Positions 1 through 9,300 of a stretch of 64,000 nt of DNA are shown one piece after another (position 1 is the stretch's first letter; every line of letters begins with the position of its first letter). Under the pieces are notes generated by a model. That model ran no database searches and was not told the origin of the DNA. It saw only the letters and a program-made list of their open reading frames with translations. Made by a program: the position numbers and the translations under genes. Source of the DNA: Ga0077560 sp046330435 (GTDB taxonomy: Bacteria; Actinomycetota; Thermoleophilia; Miltoncostaeales; Miltoncostaeaceae); the NCBI GenBank assembly GCA_046330435.1, contig JAXLST010000019.1, positions 42,227 to 106,226 on the forward strand. Direction: 5' to 3'.

Positions 1-470
1 ACACGGTCCAGTACCACGACCCGCACTGGCGCCGTGAGCTCGCGACGTGGCTCCATCCCCGCCGCAGCGGCGACGGGCTGCCGCTGCCGCCCGGCACCGG
101 GGTCCTCACCCGGGCGGTCGTGGCCGGCGCGAACCTCGGCGGGTTCATCAGCGCACACGACGCCACCCTGGTGGAGTCCGCGCAGCACGTGGTGATCCTG
201 TGCACCGCCGACGACGAGCCGATGGACTGGGTCCGCGCGGGGATGGCCCTGCAGCGCATGCTGCTGGTGGCCGCCGCCGACGGCGTGCAGGCCGGGTACC
301 TCAACCAGCCGTGCCAGGTGGCGATGCTGCGCCCCCGCCTGCGGCTGCTGGCGGGCGGCCTGACCCCGCAGATCGTCCTGCGGTTCGGGGTGCCGGTGCG
401 GGGCCACGCCGAGCCCTCGCCGCGCCGGCAGGTGGCCGACGTGGTCGAGCGCCGGCCGCAGCGGGTCTAG
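1..470 (+). CDS. Acg-family FMN-binding nitroreductase-like protein, 3' part only
   Basis: The reading frame is already open at base 3 and ends with TAG at 468-470, so the start lies outside the window. About 155 C-terminal residues are visible. They carry the pattern of the Acg-like nitroreductase fold: a helix reading DWVRAGMALQRMLLVAAADG, then a segment matching 'YLNQPCQV..LRPRLR' and a closing 'PQIVLRFGVP' strand. Acg proteins in mycobacteria bind FMN but lack classical nitroreductase activity and are linked to dormancy or flavin storage. That role is family knowledge, not shown here. The gene is convergent with the kynureninase gene and the two stop codons overlap by two bases, leaving no room for a separate terminator. 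Confidence 0.75.
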   Translation, partial: TVQYHDPHWRRELATWLHPRRSGDGLPLPPGTGVLTRAVVAGANLGGFISAHDATLVESAQHVVILCTADDEPMDWVRAGMALQRMLLVAAADGVQAGYLNQPCQVAMLRPRLRLLAGGLTPQIVLRFGVPVRGHAEPSPRRQVADVVERRPQRV

Positions 471-1657
471 GCGAGCAGCGCCGCCAGCTCGCGCACCAGC
501 CGCACCACCTCGGTGCGGGTGGTGTAGAGCGGGGCGAACCCGAAGCGCAGGCCGTCCGGCGGCCGGAAATCGCCCACCACCCCGCCCGCGGCGAGGGTGC
601 GCACCAGCTCCTGGGCGCGGGGGTGGCCCAGCATCACGTGCCCGCCGCGCACCCCCGGGTCGCGCGGCGTCTGCAGGGTCACGCCGAGGGGCGCCAGGTG
701 CGCGTCGAACAGGGCGACCAGCCGCTGGGTGAGCTCGATGCCGCGCCGCCGGAGGTGCGCGACCGCGACGCCGTCGAAGGCGGTGAGGGCGGCGTTCAGG
801 GCGGTCATACCGAGCACCGGCGTGGTGCCGGCCTCGAACCGCCGCGCCCCCGGGGCCGGGACGTAGGCCTCCCCGAAGGCGAACGGGTCGGCGTGCCCGA
901 ACCAGCCGGGGATCGGGTTCTGCGCCTCGGCGTGGCGCGGCGCCACGTACAGGAACGCCGGCGCGCCGGGGCCGCCGTTCAGGTACTTGTAACCGCACCC
1001 CACCGCCAGGTCCGCGCCGGAGGCGGCGATGTCCACGGGCAGGGCGCCGGCGCTGTGGGCGAGGTCCCACACGGCGAGGGCGCCCACCGCGTGGGCGGCG
1101 GCCGTGATGCCCGGCAGGTCGGCGATGCGCGCCGACCGGAAGTCCACGTGGGACATCGTCACCACGGCGACGTCCTCGTCCAGCGCGTCCGGCAGCTCCG
1201 CCGCGTCCACCTGCCGCACCGACAGCCCGCGGTCGGCCGCGACCCGGGCCGTGACGTAGCGGTCGGTGGGGAAGTCCCCCCGCACCGACACGATGCGGCG
1301 GCGGCCGGGCGCCAGGGACACCGCGGCGTGCAGCGCCTTGTGGAGGTTGACGGTGGTGGAGTCGGCGCACGCGACGCTGCCGGCGGGGGCGCCGATGAGC
1401 CCGGCGATGCGGCCGGCGGTGCGCGCCGCCAGATCCACCCACGCGCCCTCGGACCACGACCCGATGAGCCCCGTGCCCCACTCCTCCTCCACGCAGCGCC
1501 GCACCGCCTCGCGTGCGGCGTGGGTGAGGGGGCCCAGGGAGTTGCCGTCCAGGTACGCGACGCCCTCCGGCAGCGCCATGCGCTCCCGCAGGTGCCCCAG
1601 CGGGTCGGCGGCGTCGGCGGCCGCGGCCTCCTCGTGGATCTCCCGCCAGGCGTCCAT
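467..1657 (-). CDS. kynU: Kynureninase
   Basis: A PLP-dependent enzyme that cleaves L-kynurenine to anthranilate and alanine in cytosolic tryptophan breakdown. The 396-residue product has the family layout: 'YLDGNSLG' near residue 36, a PLP-phosphate region around 'DSTTVNLHKAL' (99-109), an aspartate in 'AVWDLAHSAGALPVD' (~195-209), and the Schiff-base lysine K224 in GCGYKYLNGGPGAP. The length is normal for bacterial KynU. Two in-frame ATGs, at 1672 and 1657, are possible. I chose 1657 because family proteins begin close to this point, but 1672 cannot be excluded. No other kynurenine-pathway gene is adjacent. The divergent neighbour is the MgtE-N/CBS gene, 61 bases away. Confidence 0.93.
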   Translation of the reverse strand: MDAWREIHEEAAAADAADPLGHLRERMALPEGVAYLDGNSLGPLTHAAREAVRRCVEEEWGTGLIGSWSEGAWVDLAARTAGRIAGLIGAPAGSVACADSTTVNLHKALHAAVSLAPGRRRIVSVRGDFPTDRYVTARVAADRGLSVRQVDAAELPDALDEDVAVVTMSHVDFRSARIADLPGITAAAHAVGALAVWDLAHSAGALPVDIAASGADLAVGCGYKYLNGGPGAPAFLYVAPRHAEAQNPIPGWFGHADPFAFGEAYVPAPGARRFEAGTTPVLGMTALNAALTAFDGVAVAHLRRRGIELTQRLVALFDAHLAPLGVTLQTPRDPGVRGGHVMLGHPRAQELVRTLAAGGVVGDFRPPDGLRFGFAPLYTTRTEVVRLVRELAALLA

Positions 1658-1718
1658 GGCCGCGGATTCCATCAGACGCGCCCGCCGTCCCGGCCACGGG
1701 ATGGGGCAGGATGGGTGC

Positions 1719-2930
1719 ATGCCCGTCCTCAGCGAGCTGCTGGGCCGCGACGTCGTCGACGAGGACGGACGCCGCACCGGGGTGGTCGCCGACCTGGGGG
1801 TGCGGCTCGACGACGTGCACCCGCCGGTGCGGGAGCTCGTGGTGCGCACCGGCCGCACGCGCCGCTGGGCACCGCGCGAGGCGGTGCTGGAACTGGAGGG
1901 CGACCGGGCGGTGGTGCGGGCCGCGGCGCTCGTGGACGGCGAGCCCCCCGATGCCCTGCTGCTGGGCCGCGACGTGCTCGACACCCAGGTGTTCGACGTT
2001 CGCGGGCGCGCGATGGCCCGGGTGGGCGACGTCGCCCTGGTGCGGTCCGGTGAGGGGCTGCGGGTCGCGGGCGTGCAGGTGGGGATGGGCTCCGTGCTGC
2101 GGCGCATCGGGCTGCGCCGGCTCGCAGGGCGCCTGCGCGACGACCCGGTGGACTGGGAGGCGGTGCACCTGACCTCCCGCCACGGGCACGCGCTGGAGCT
2201 GGATGCCCCCGACCCGCGCCGTGCGCGGCTCACCCCCGGCGCGCTGTCCGCCCTGGTCGCGCGCCTGCCGCCGGCCCGCGGCGCGGAGCTGCTGAGCCGC
2301 GTGGACCCCGCCCCCGCCGCGGAGGCCCTGGGCCGCCAGCGCCCCCGGCACGGCGGCCGCCTGGTGCGCGAGCTCGGCACGCGGGGCGCCGCCCCGATCG
2401 TGGCGGCGATGGCCCGCGACGACGCCACCGCGGCCCTGCGGCACCTCACCTCGGCGCGGCGCGACCGCCTGCTGGCAGAGATGGGGGAGGACCGCGCCGA
2501 GGTGCTGCGGCGCCTGCTCGCCCACCCGCCGCACACCGCCGCCGGGCTCATGAACCCCGACGTCCTGCGGGCGCGGGAGGGGACGCCGGCGGCGGAGCTG
2601 CTGGCCCTGGCCACGGCGGCCCCCACCCGGCTCGACGCCATGCGCACCGTCGTCGTGGTCGACGCGGATGACCGGGTGGTGGGCGCGGTGCCGCCCCGGG
2701 AGCTGCTGGCCGGGACCTGCCGGGTCCTGCCCACGCCGGTGGTCGCGGCGGACGCCGGTACGGATGTCGTGGACGATGCGTTCGCGACCCACGACATCCT
2801 GCTGCTGCCGGTCGCCGGCGCCGACGGCCGGCTCATCGGCGGCATCGCCGTCGACGACGTGCTTGAGGAGCTCCTGGCGGCGCGCCTGCCCGGGCGGCGG
2901 CGCTACCCGCACCTGGGCCGGCGGCGGTGA
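1719..2930 (+). CDS. PRC-barrel / MgtE N-domain / CBS protein, partner of the downstream NRAMP transporter
   Basis: A 403-residue soluble protein. Residues 1-160 look like two PRC-barrel halves (SELLGRDVVDEDGRRTG and LLGRDVLDTQVFDVRG). Residues ~165-275 form an MgtE-N-like helical domain (SALVARLPPARGAELLSRVDP...AAPIVAAM). Residues ~280-395 form a CBS pair (AGLMNPDVLRAREGTPAAELL; DILLLPVAGADGRLIGGIAVDDV). MgtE-N and CBS domains sense Mg2+ in MgtE channels, but no membrane domain is present here. The stop TGA overlaps the ATG of the NRAMP-like gene, so the two are translationally coupled. The inference is that this protein gates or regulates that transporter. ATG 1719 is the first start after the upstream stop region. 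Confidence 0.85.
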   Translation: MPVLSELLGRDVVDEDGRRTGVVADLGVRLDDVHPPVRELVVRTGRTRRWAPREAVLELEGDRAVVRAAALVDGEPPDALLLGRDVLDTQVFDVRGRAMARVGDVALVRSGEGLRVAGVQVGMGSVLRRIGLRRLAGRLRDDPVDWEAVHLTSRHGHALELDAPDPRRARLTPGALSALVARLPPARGAELLSRVDPAPAAEALGRQRPRHGGRLVRELGTRGAAPIVAAMARDDATAALRHLTSARRDRLLAEMGEDRAEVLRRLLAHPPHTAAGLMNPDVLRAREGTPAAELLALATAAPTRLDAMRTVVVVDADDRVVGAVPPRELLAGTCRVLPTPVVAADAGTDVVDDAFATHDILLLPVAGADGRLIGGIAVDDVLEELLAARLPGRRRYPHLGRRR

Positions 2931-4153
2931 TGCGCCGCGCGTCCCTGGGGGCGCTGCTCGCCGTGCTGGGCCCCGGGCTGCTCGCCGGCCTGTCCGACGA
3001 CGACCCCGCCGGCATCACCACCTACTCGATCCTCGGCGCCGAGCACGGCTACCGGCTGCTGTGGGTGCTGCTGGTCGCCACCGCCGCGCTCATCGTGTTC
3101 CACGAGCTGGGCGCCCGGATGGGCGTGGTGACCGGGCAGGGCCTCACGGGGCTCATCCGGGAGCGGTACGGGGTGCGGGTGGCGCTGCTGGCGCTGATCG
3201 CCCTGGTGGTCGCCAACGTGGGCACCACGTGCGCGGAGTTCGCGGGGATCGCCGCGGGCATGGAGCTCGCCGGCACGCCGCGCTGGCTCAGCGTCCCGGT
3301 GGCGGCCGCCGCGGTGTCGGTGCTGGTCGTGCGGGGCGGGTTCCGCAGCGTCGAGCACGTGCTCATGCTGCTGGCGTCGGTGTTCGCCGCGTACGTGGTC
3401 TCGGGTGTCCTCGCCCACCCGGACTGGGGCGCGGTGGGCCGGGGGCTGGTGGTGCCGTCCATGCCGTTCGACCGGGACGGGATCCTGGTGGTCACCGCGA
3501 CGGTGGGCACCACCCTCGCCCCCTGGGGCCTCGCGTTCATCCAGAGCTACGCCGTCGACAAGCGGCTGTCGGTGCGGGACCTGCGCTACGAGCGGGTGGA
3601 CGTGATCACCGGGGCGGTGCTCACCGGGGTGATCGGCGCGATGGTCATCGTGGCCTGCGCGGCCACGCTGCACGCCACCGGCCGGTCCATCGAGGACGCC
3701 GCGGACGCCGCCACCGCCCTGGAGCCCCTGGCGGGCGGGCTGGCCTCGACCCTCTTCGGGGTCGGCCTGGTGGGCTCCGCCCTGCTGGCCGCCTCGATCC
3801 TGCCCATGTCCACCGCGTACTCGGTGAGCGAGGTGCTGGGCACCGAGGCGGCGCTCGACGACCGGGTGCGCGACGCCCCGGTCTTCTACGGCACCTTCGG
3901 CACGGTGACCCTGGTGTCCGCGGCCCTGGTGCTCATCCCCGGCGCGCCCCTGGTGCAGATCCTCTACCTCACCCAGGCGCTCAACGCGGTGCTGCTGCTT
4001 CCCCTGCTGGTGCTCATCGTGGGGATCTGCCGCGACCGTCGCATCATGGGCGAGCACGCGCTGGGGCGCCGCGGCATGGCGCTGGTGTCGGCCACCATCG
4101 CGCTGCTCGCCCTCTGCGTCGGCGCGCTGGGGGCGGTGTCCGTCCTGGGCTGA
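2930..4153 (+). CDS. NRAMP-family divalent metal transporter, NRMT-like (probable Mg2+/Mn2+)
   Basis: A polytopic membrane protein of 407 residues with about 11 hydrophobic segments and the LeuT-fold signature positions of NRAMP. In segment 1 the canonical DPGN is replaced by 'LSDDDPAGITTYS'. In segment 6 the metal-binding methionine of the MPH motif is replaced by alanine ('TTLAPWGLAFIQS'). Loss of that methionine is the hallmark described for NRAMP-related magnesium transporters (NRMTs), which carry hydrated Mg2+ or Mn2+. Coupling to an MgtE-N/CBS protein supports a magnesium role. The ATG overlaps the upstream stop. A GTG one codon earlier is also possible. Substrate assignment is inference from two motifs and context. 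Confidence 0.85.
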   Translation: MRRASLGALLAVLGPGLLAGLSDDDPAGITTYSILGAEHGYRLLWVLLVATAALIVFHELGARMGVVTGQGLTGLIRERYGVRVALLALIALVVANVGTTCAEFAGIAAGMELAGTPRWLSVPVAAAAVSVLVVRGGFRSVEHVLMLLASVFAAYVVSGVLAHPDWGAVGRGLVVPSMPFDRDGILVVTATVGTTLAPWGLAFIQSYAVDKRLSVRDLRYERVDVITGAVLTGVIGAMVIVACAATLHATGRSIEDAADAATALEPLAGGLASTLFGVGLVGSALLAASILPMSTAYSVSEVLGTEAALDDRVRDAPVFYGTFGTVTLVSAALVLIPGAPLVQILYLTQALNAVLLLPLLVLIVGICRDRRIMGEHALGRRGMALVSATIALLALCVGALGAVSVLG

Positions 4154-4207
4154 CCCGGCGCGGTAGCGTCCCCGCTGCGGGGTGGGAACCGGAACGAGGA
4201 GATGCAC

Positions 4208-5146
4208 GTGGCGACGATGCGCGCGGTGGTGACCGAGGCCTGGGGCGGTCCCGAGGTGATGTCGGTGCGCGAGGTGGACCGGCCGGAGCCGGGCGAGGGC
4301 GAGGTGCTGGTGCGCGTCGCCGCGGCCGGGGTGAACCCGGTGGACTGGAAGACGCGCAAGAGCGGCGGCCTGCTGGCCCGCAAGGGCGTCGAGCCGCCGG
4401 TGATCCTGGGCTGGGACGTCTCCGGCACCGTGGAGGCCGTGGGCCCGGGCGTGACCCGGTTCGCGGTGGGCGACGAGGTGTACGGCATGCCGCGGTTCCC
4501 CGGGCTCGCCGCGGCGTACGCGGAGTACGTGGCGGCCCCGGAGGCCGACCTGGCCCGCAAGCCCGCCTCGGTGGGGCACGCGGAGGCCGCGGCCCTGCCG
4601 CTGGTGGGGCTCACCGTCCTGCAGGCGTTCCGCAAGGCGGAGCTGCAGCCCGGCCAGACGGTGCTGGTGCACGGCGCCGCCGGCGGGGTGGGCTCGGTGG
4701 CCGTCCAGGTCGCCAAGGCCCTGGGCGCCCGCGTGGCGGGCACCGCGAGCGCCGCCAACCAGGACCTCCTGCGCGAGCTGGGCGTGGACGAGCCCATCGA
4801 CTACGCCTCCCAGGACTTCGGGCAGATGCTCTCCGACGTCGACGTGGTGCTCGACACCCAGGGCGGCGAGGTGCGCGAGCGCTCCTGGGGCGTGATGCGC
4901 CCCGGCGGGTTCCTGGTGAGCATCGTGGGCCCGCCCAAGGAGGGCGAGGCGGAGGGCCACGGCGTGCGCGGCGCCGGGATCATGGTGCGCACCGGCGGCG
5001 AGCAGCTGGAGGAGCTGGCCCGCATGGTCGACGACGGCAAGCTCACCCCGGTCGTGAGCGCCACCTACCCGCTGGCCGATGCGGCCGAGGCGCACCGGTC
5101 GCTGGAGACCGGCCACGCGCGCGGCAAGCTGGTGCTGCTGGCCTGA
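4208..5146 (+). CDS. NADP-dependent medium-chain oxidoreductase (quinone oxidoreductase-like)
   Basis: A zinc-independent MDR-superfamily enzyme of 312 residues. The N-terminal GroES-like domain contains 'AAAGVNPVDWKTRKSG' and 'ILGWDVSGTVEAVGPGV'. The Rossmann domain has the nucleotide-binding run 'VLVHGAAGGVGSVAVQVAKA' at about 155. No catalytic zinc cysteine is present, as expected for quinone or enoyl reductase types. Such enzymes reduce quinones or alpha,beta-unsaturated carbonyls with NADPH; the substrate is unknown here. GTG 4208 was chosen because GAGGAG (4196-4201) sits six bases upstream; the ATG at 4202 directly abuts that ribosome binding site. A promoter-like TAGCGT lies at about 4165. 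The gene appears to be single. Confidence 0.88.
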   Translation: MATMRAVVTEAWGGPEVMSVREVDRPEPGEGEVLVRVAAAGVNPVDWKTRKSGGLLARKGVEPPVILGWDVSGTVEAVGPGVTRFAVGDEVYGMPRFPGLAAAYAEYVAAPEADLARKPASVGHAEAAALPLVGLTVLQAFRKAELQPGQTVLVHGAAGGVGSVAVQVAKALGARVAGTASAANQDLLRELGVDEPIDYASQDFGQMLSDVDVVLDTQGGEVRERSWGVMRPGGFLVSIVGPPKEGEAEGHGVRGAGIMVRTGGEQLEELARMVDDGKLTPVVSATYPLADAAEAHRSLETGHARGKLVLLA

Positions 5147-5209
5147 GCCGCGTCACAGGGGGAGGGGCTCCGGCGATACGGTCGTCGACGGCGACGATCG
5201 GAGACCCCG

Positions 5210-5782
5210 ATGGAAGCACCCTCCCCCATGACCGCGGCGGAACCGGCCGACGCGGAGCTGTTGCGGCGGGCGCGCAGCGACCCGGCCGCCTTCCGGGCGC
5301 TGTACGACCGGTACGCCGAGCGCGTGCACCGGTACCACCTGCGCCGGTGCGGCGACCCGCACGCCGCGCAGGACCTCACGGCCGAGACCTTCGCCCGCGC
5401 CTGGATCGTGCGGACCCGGTTCCGCGACCGAGCCGGCGGGTCCGCGGGGCCCTGGCTGTTCGGGATCGCGCGGAACGTGCTCCTCGCATCGGTGCGCGCC
5501 CGCCGGCTGGAGCGGTCGGCCTGCGAGCGCCTGGGGCTGCGGGACCGGCTGGATCGCGGACCGGCCCGCGCGGTCCCGGACGAGTCGTGGCTCGACGGCG
5601 CGGACGAGTTGCTCGACGCCCTCCCGCCCGGGCAGGCCGACGCCGTGCGCCTGCACGTGATCGACGACCTGGACTACGACGCCGCCGCCGAGCGGCTGGA
5701 GACGACCCCGCAGGCGGTGCGCGCCCGCGTGTCCCGCGGGCTGCGGGCGCTGCGCCTGCGCCACGAGGGAGGAGCCCGATGA
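5210..5782 (+). CDS. ECF-type RNA polymerase sigma factor
   Basis: A 190-residue sigma-70-family protein with only regions 2 and 4. Region 2 spans ~30-95 (FRALYDRYAERVHRYHLRRC, DLTAETFARAW, GPWLFGIARNVL). Region 4 spans ~130-180 (LDALPPGQADAVRLHVIDDL, ETTPQAVRARVSRGLRALR). It directs transcription of a regulon not identifiable here. The stop overlaps the ATG of the next gene (ATGA), which encodes a short cytoplasmic segment followed by one membrane helix. That is the usual layout of a sigma factor with its membrane-bound modulator. A -10-like GATACGGT lies about 30 bases upstream. An internal ATG at residue 7 is an alternative start. Confidence 0.88.
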   Translation: MEAPSPMTAAEPADAELLRRARSDPAAFRALYDRYAERVHRYHLRRCGDPHAAQDLTAETFARAWIVRTRFRDRAGGSAGPWLFGIARNVLLASVRARRLERSACERLGLRDRLDRGPARAVPDESWLDGADELLDALPPGQADAVRLHVIDDLDYDAAAERLETTPQAVRARVSRGLRALRLRHEGGAR

Positions 5783-6274
5783 GCGACCTGCACGCCGACC
5801 TGTGCGCCCTGGGTGACGACCTCGAACGGGCGGCGCGCCGGGACCTGGCGTCCCGCCGGGCGCCGCGACGCCGCCGGATCCTGATCGCCGCGGTCGCGGC
5901 CGCCGTCCTGATCTCCGGCGGCGCGTTCGCGGCCGGCAGGCTCACCGACGAGCGCACGGTGGCCGCGAGCCTCCCGGCCGGCACCGCCGCCCTCCTGGGC
6001 GCGGACGCCACGTGCACGGAGGTCCGTGCCGGGCTGGAGTACGCGTGCACGACCGACCGGGGCCCGGACCCCGCGATCGAACGGATCGACGACTGGACGG
6101 GCACGGTCGAGCCGACCCTCGACGCGACCTCGCACGTCAACGGCGGGTGCCGCGGCGAGAACGCCGAGGGCACGCGCTGGCGGTGCTACGTCGGGGAGGA
6201 GGCCGTCCGCCAGGGGATCATCACGGCGGACTTCCTGGGCGAGCCCGCGGGCCCCGGACGGGGCTGCGCCCGCC
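5779..6274 (+). CDS. Single-pass membrane protein coupled to the ECF sigma factor; no stop codon before the terminator
   Basis: Starts at the ATG overlapping the sigma-factor stop. The first ~40 residues are charged (DLERAARRDLASRRAPRRRR). A single membrane helix follows (ILIAAVAAAVLISGGAFAAG, ~41-60), then an extracytoplasmic domain with paired cysteines (ATCTEVRAGLEYACTTD, GGCRGENAEGTRWRCYV). The position suggests an anti-sigma or sigma-associated factor, but no zinc-binding anti-sigma motif is seen. The end is abnormal. In none of the three frames is there a stop between about 6220 and the strong hairpin at 6275-6310, and this frame stays open antisense through the next gene. A lost stop or a sequencing error near 6240-6270 is the likely explanation, so the given end is approximate. 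Confidence 0.6.
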
Positions 6275-6310
6275 GGGTCCCGGCGCCGGAGAGAGACGGC
6301 GCCGGGACCC
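6275..6310. terminator. Bidirectional hairpin terminator
   Basis: A perfect 14-bp stem (6275-6288 pairing with 6297-6310) with an 8-base purine loop. It sits between the convergent sigma-factor operon and the giant secreted-protein gene, whose stop lies at 6319-6321. No U-tract follows, as is common in very GC-rich actinobacteria. Confidence 0.75.
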
Positions 6311-6318
6311 CGGGGCTC

Positions 6319-9300
6319 CTACCTGCCGGTGCCGGTCAGCTGCGCGCCGACCGAGCCGGGCAGGGAGGTCGCGTCACCGGTCACCGTGAGGTTCGCGGTG
6401 GTGGCGACGGCCGCGGTGGGCCGGTAGGAGACCGTGATGTTGCAGGTCTTCCCCGGCTGGATCACCGTGGCGATGCAGCCCGGCCCGGCAACCGTGTACA
6501 GCGGGTTGTCGGTGGCGGCCGCGTTGAGGCGGAACGCCAGGGTGCCGGTGTTCTTGACCGTGACCGTCTGGGTCTTGGTCGTGTTGATGTTCACGGTCCC
6601 GAACTTCACCGGGGACGGCGAGATCGAGAACGTGGACCCGTTGCCGGTGCCGGACAGCGACACGGCGGTCGACCCTCCGGTGGCGTTGTGCGGGATGGTC
6701 AGCGTCGCCGAGCGGGCGCCGATGGCCGTGGGGCTGAATCGCACGCTGATCTGGCACTGGGCGCCGGGGGCGAGTGCCACCGTGCAGCCGTTCGCCGTGA
6801 TCGCGTAGTCCGCCGCGCCGGTCCCCGCGATGGCGGGGGCCGCCGGGAAGCTCAGCGGCGCGGTGCCCGTGTTGCGCACCGTCGTCGTGAGCGTCACCGG
6901 GGCGCCGGCCGTGACCGTGCCGAACGCCAGGACGCCCGGGGTCACCGTGGCGGCCGGGGCGCCGACCGTGTCGGCCGTGCCGGTGAGGTCCACCTGCACC
7001 GCCTGGCCGGTGGCCGGGGCGACCCGCAGCCGGGCCGCCTTGTTGCCCGCCGTGGCGGGCGAGAACCGCACCTGCACCGTGCAGGTCTGGTCCAGGGCGA
7101 GCACCGTGGTGCCCGCGACGCACGTCCCGCCAGTGATCTGGAAGTCACCGGCGCCGAAGTCGGTGAGCCCGATGGCCGAGACCGGCGTCCCGGCGCGGAC
7201 GCCGGTGATCGTGACGGTCTGCGCGGCGCTGCTGTTGCCCACCGTGACGTTCCCGAAGGTCAGGTTCGACGCGGTGGTCTGCAGCGGCCCGGCGAGCTTG
7301 CCGGAGACCATGAAGCGGTCCGTGATGCCCACCGTGTTGCCGGCGGAGTCCTGGATCGCGAAGTGGTTCACCGGGGTGCCCGCACCGGCCGGGATGTACG
7401 TGCCGCCGGTGACGCGGTGGAAGCTGACGGCGTCACCGAGGTAGCCGTCGGGAGCGGCCGGGCCCACGTTCGGGTCCCACCGCAGGAAGCTGTCGGCCGG
7501 GTTGTTGCCCGGGACCGGCAGCGGCCCGAAGGCGCTGTTGAACGTGCACGGCGCGGCGGTGCAACCCACGTTGATCGTCCCGCCGTTGCGAGGGATCCCG
7601 CCGTTGCCGTTGGTGGTGTAGTTGAACGCGCCGTACGGGGTCACGAACGTGTAGGTCGTGTTCGCGCACAGCCCGGAGGTGACCACCACCCGGATGCGGG
7701 CGAAGGTCATCTGGTCGCCGGCGATCGGGGTGCCGTTGAGGAACGAGCCCTCGAGGGCGACCCGGATGAAGGCGGTGCCCGCCGGGGTCCCGGCGCAGCC
7801 GGGGGTCGACACCAGGTCGGAGTCGGCCACCGCGTAGAAGAACTCACCCGGGTAGTTCGAGGGGAAGTTCAGCGCGTTGTCCGGCACGAACCCGGCGTCG
7901 CCCAGGACGATGCAGTTCGGGTCGCTCGCGTCGAGACAGGGCTCGAGGCGGGTGCCGGACGCGTCCTGGTACCACAGCGGGAAGCCGTCGAAGCCGCGCA
8001 CCTGGCCGCTCACGGCGGCGTTCGCCGCCGATGCGGTCCCGGTGAGGGGCACCGTGTGGGTCCCGCCCGGTGCGTTGTCGGTGATCACCAGGTTCGCGGA
8101 GCGCGGCCCGGCGACGTCCGGGGTGAACACCACGTCCACCTCGCAGCTGCCGTCCACCGGGACGGGCGCCGCGCAGCGGTTGGCGGCCACCGCGAAGGCG
8201 GCCGGGTTGGCCCCGCCGATGGCGGCGCCGTTGACCACCAGCGGCGCGGTGCCGCCGGCGTTCGAGATCGTCACGGTGGAGATCCCGCTGGTGCGGCCCA
8301 CGTGCAGCGGCGCGAACGCCACGGAGCGCGGGGAGAAGCTGATCGCGGCGTTGCCGACCGGGGCGTCGCCCGTGCCGGTCACCGGGATCGCCAGCGGGTT
8401 GTTGAGCCCGCTGTGCTGGACCTGCACGGTCGCCGACCGCGTGCCCACCGCGGTGGGCTGGAAGGTGACCGTGATCGTGCAGGGCGTGCCGGGCGTCAGG
8501 GACGCCGAGGCGCAGGTGCCCGCGGCGACGGTGAAGTCGCCGGCATCGGTGCCCGCCATCGTGATGGCGTTCACGTTCAGCGGCGTGGTGCCGGTGTTCG
8601 TGAGGGTCACCGTCTGGGACACCGAGGTGCCCACGGACGCGTGCCCGAGGTCGGGCTTCTCCGGCGTGGCCTCGAGCGGCCCGCGGAGCTTGCCCATGAC
8701 GGTGAACAGGCGGGTCTCGGCGACCAGCGTGCCGTCCATCCGCTCGATGCGGAAGTAGTTCGCGGGGTTCGTGCCGTCGGGACGGTACGGGGCCCCCGTG
8801 ATGCGGTGCAGGCTCACGCCGTCACCGAGGTAGCCCGCCGGGGCGGCGCCGAACGCCGGGTCCCAGGAGACCAGGCCGCCCAGCACGCGGCTGGACAGGG
8901 CCTGCGAGTAGTCGCAGGGCGACGCGGCCGTCGGGACGCACCCGATGTCCTCGGTGCCCGCGGCCGGCTTCACCGCGCCGGCGTCGTCGGTCTGGATGAC
9001 CTCCGTGCCGTACGGGTGGATGAAGCGGTACTGCGTGTCGGCGCACAGGCCGCCGCGGACGACGATGCGGATGCGCCCGAAGACCATCTGCGTGCCGTCG
9101 ACCGGCGCTGGCCCGGTGAAGGTGCCCTCCAGGGCGGTGCGCACGAAGGCGCGGCCCGGGTCGCTCCCGGCGCAGCCGGGGGTCGTGACGTTGTCGCTGG
9201 TGGCGACCTGGTAGAAGAACTCGGCCGGGAAGTTGTCCGCGAAGTGCACGGGGCCGCGGGCCGGGTCGTAGTTGGCGTCCGGCAGGACGATGCAGTTCGG

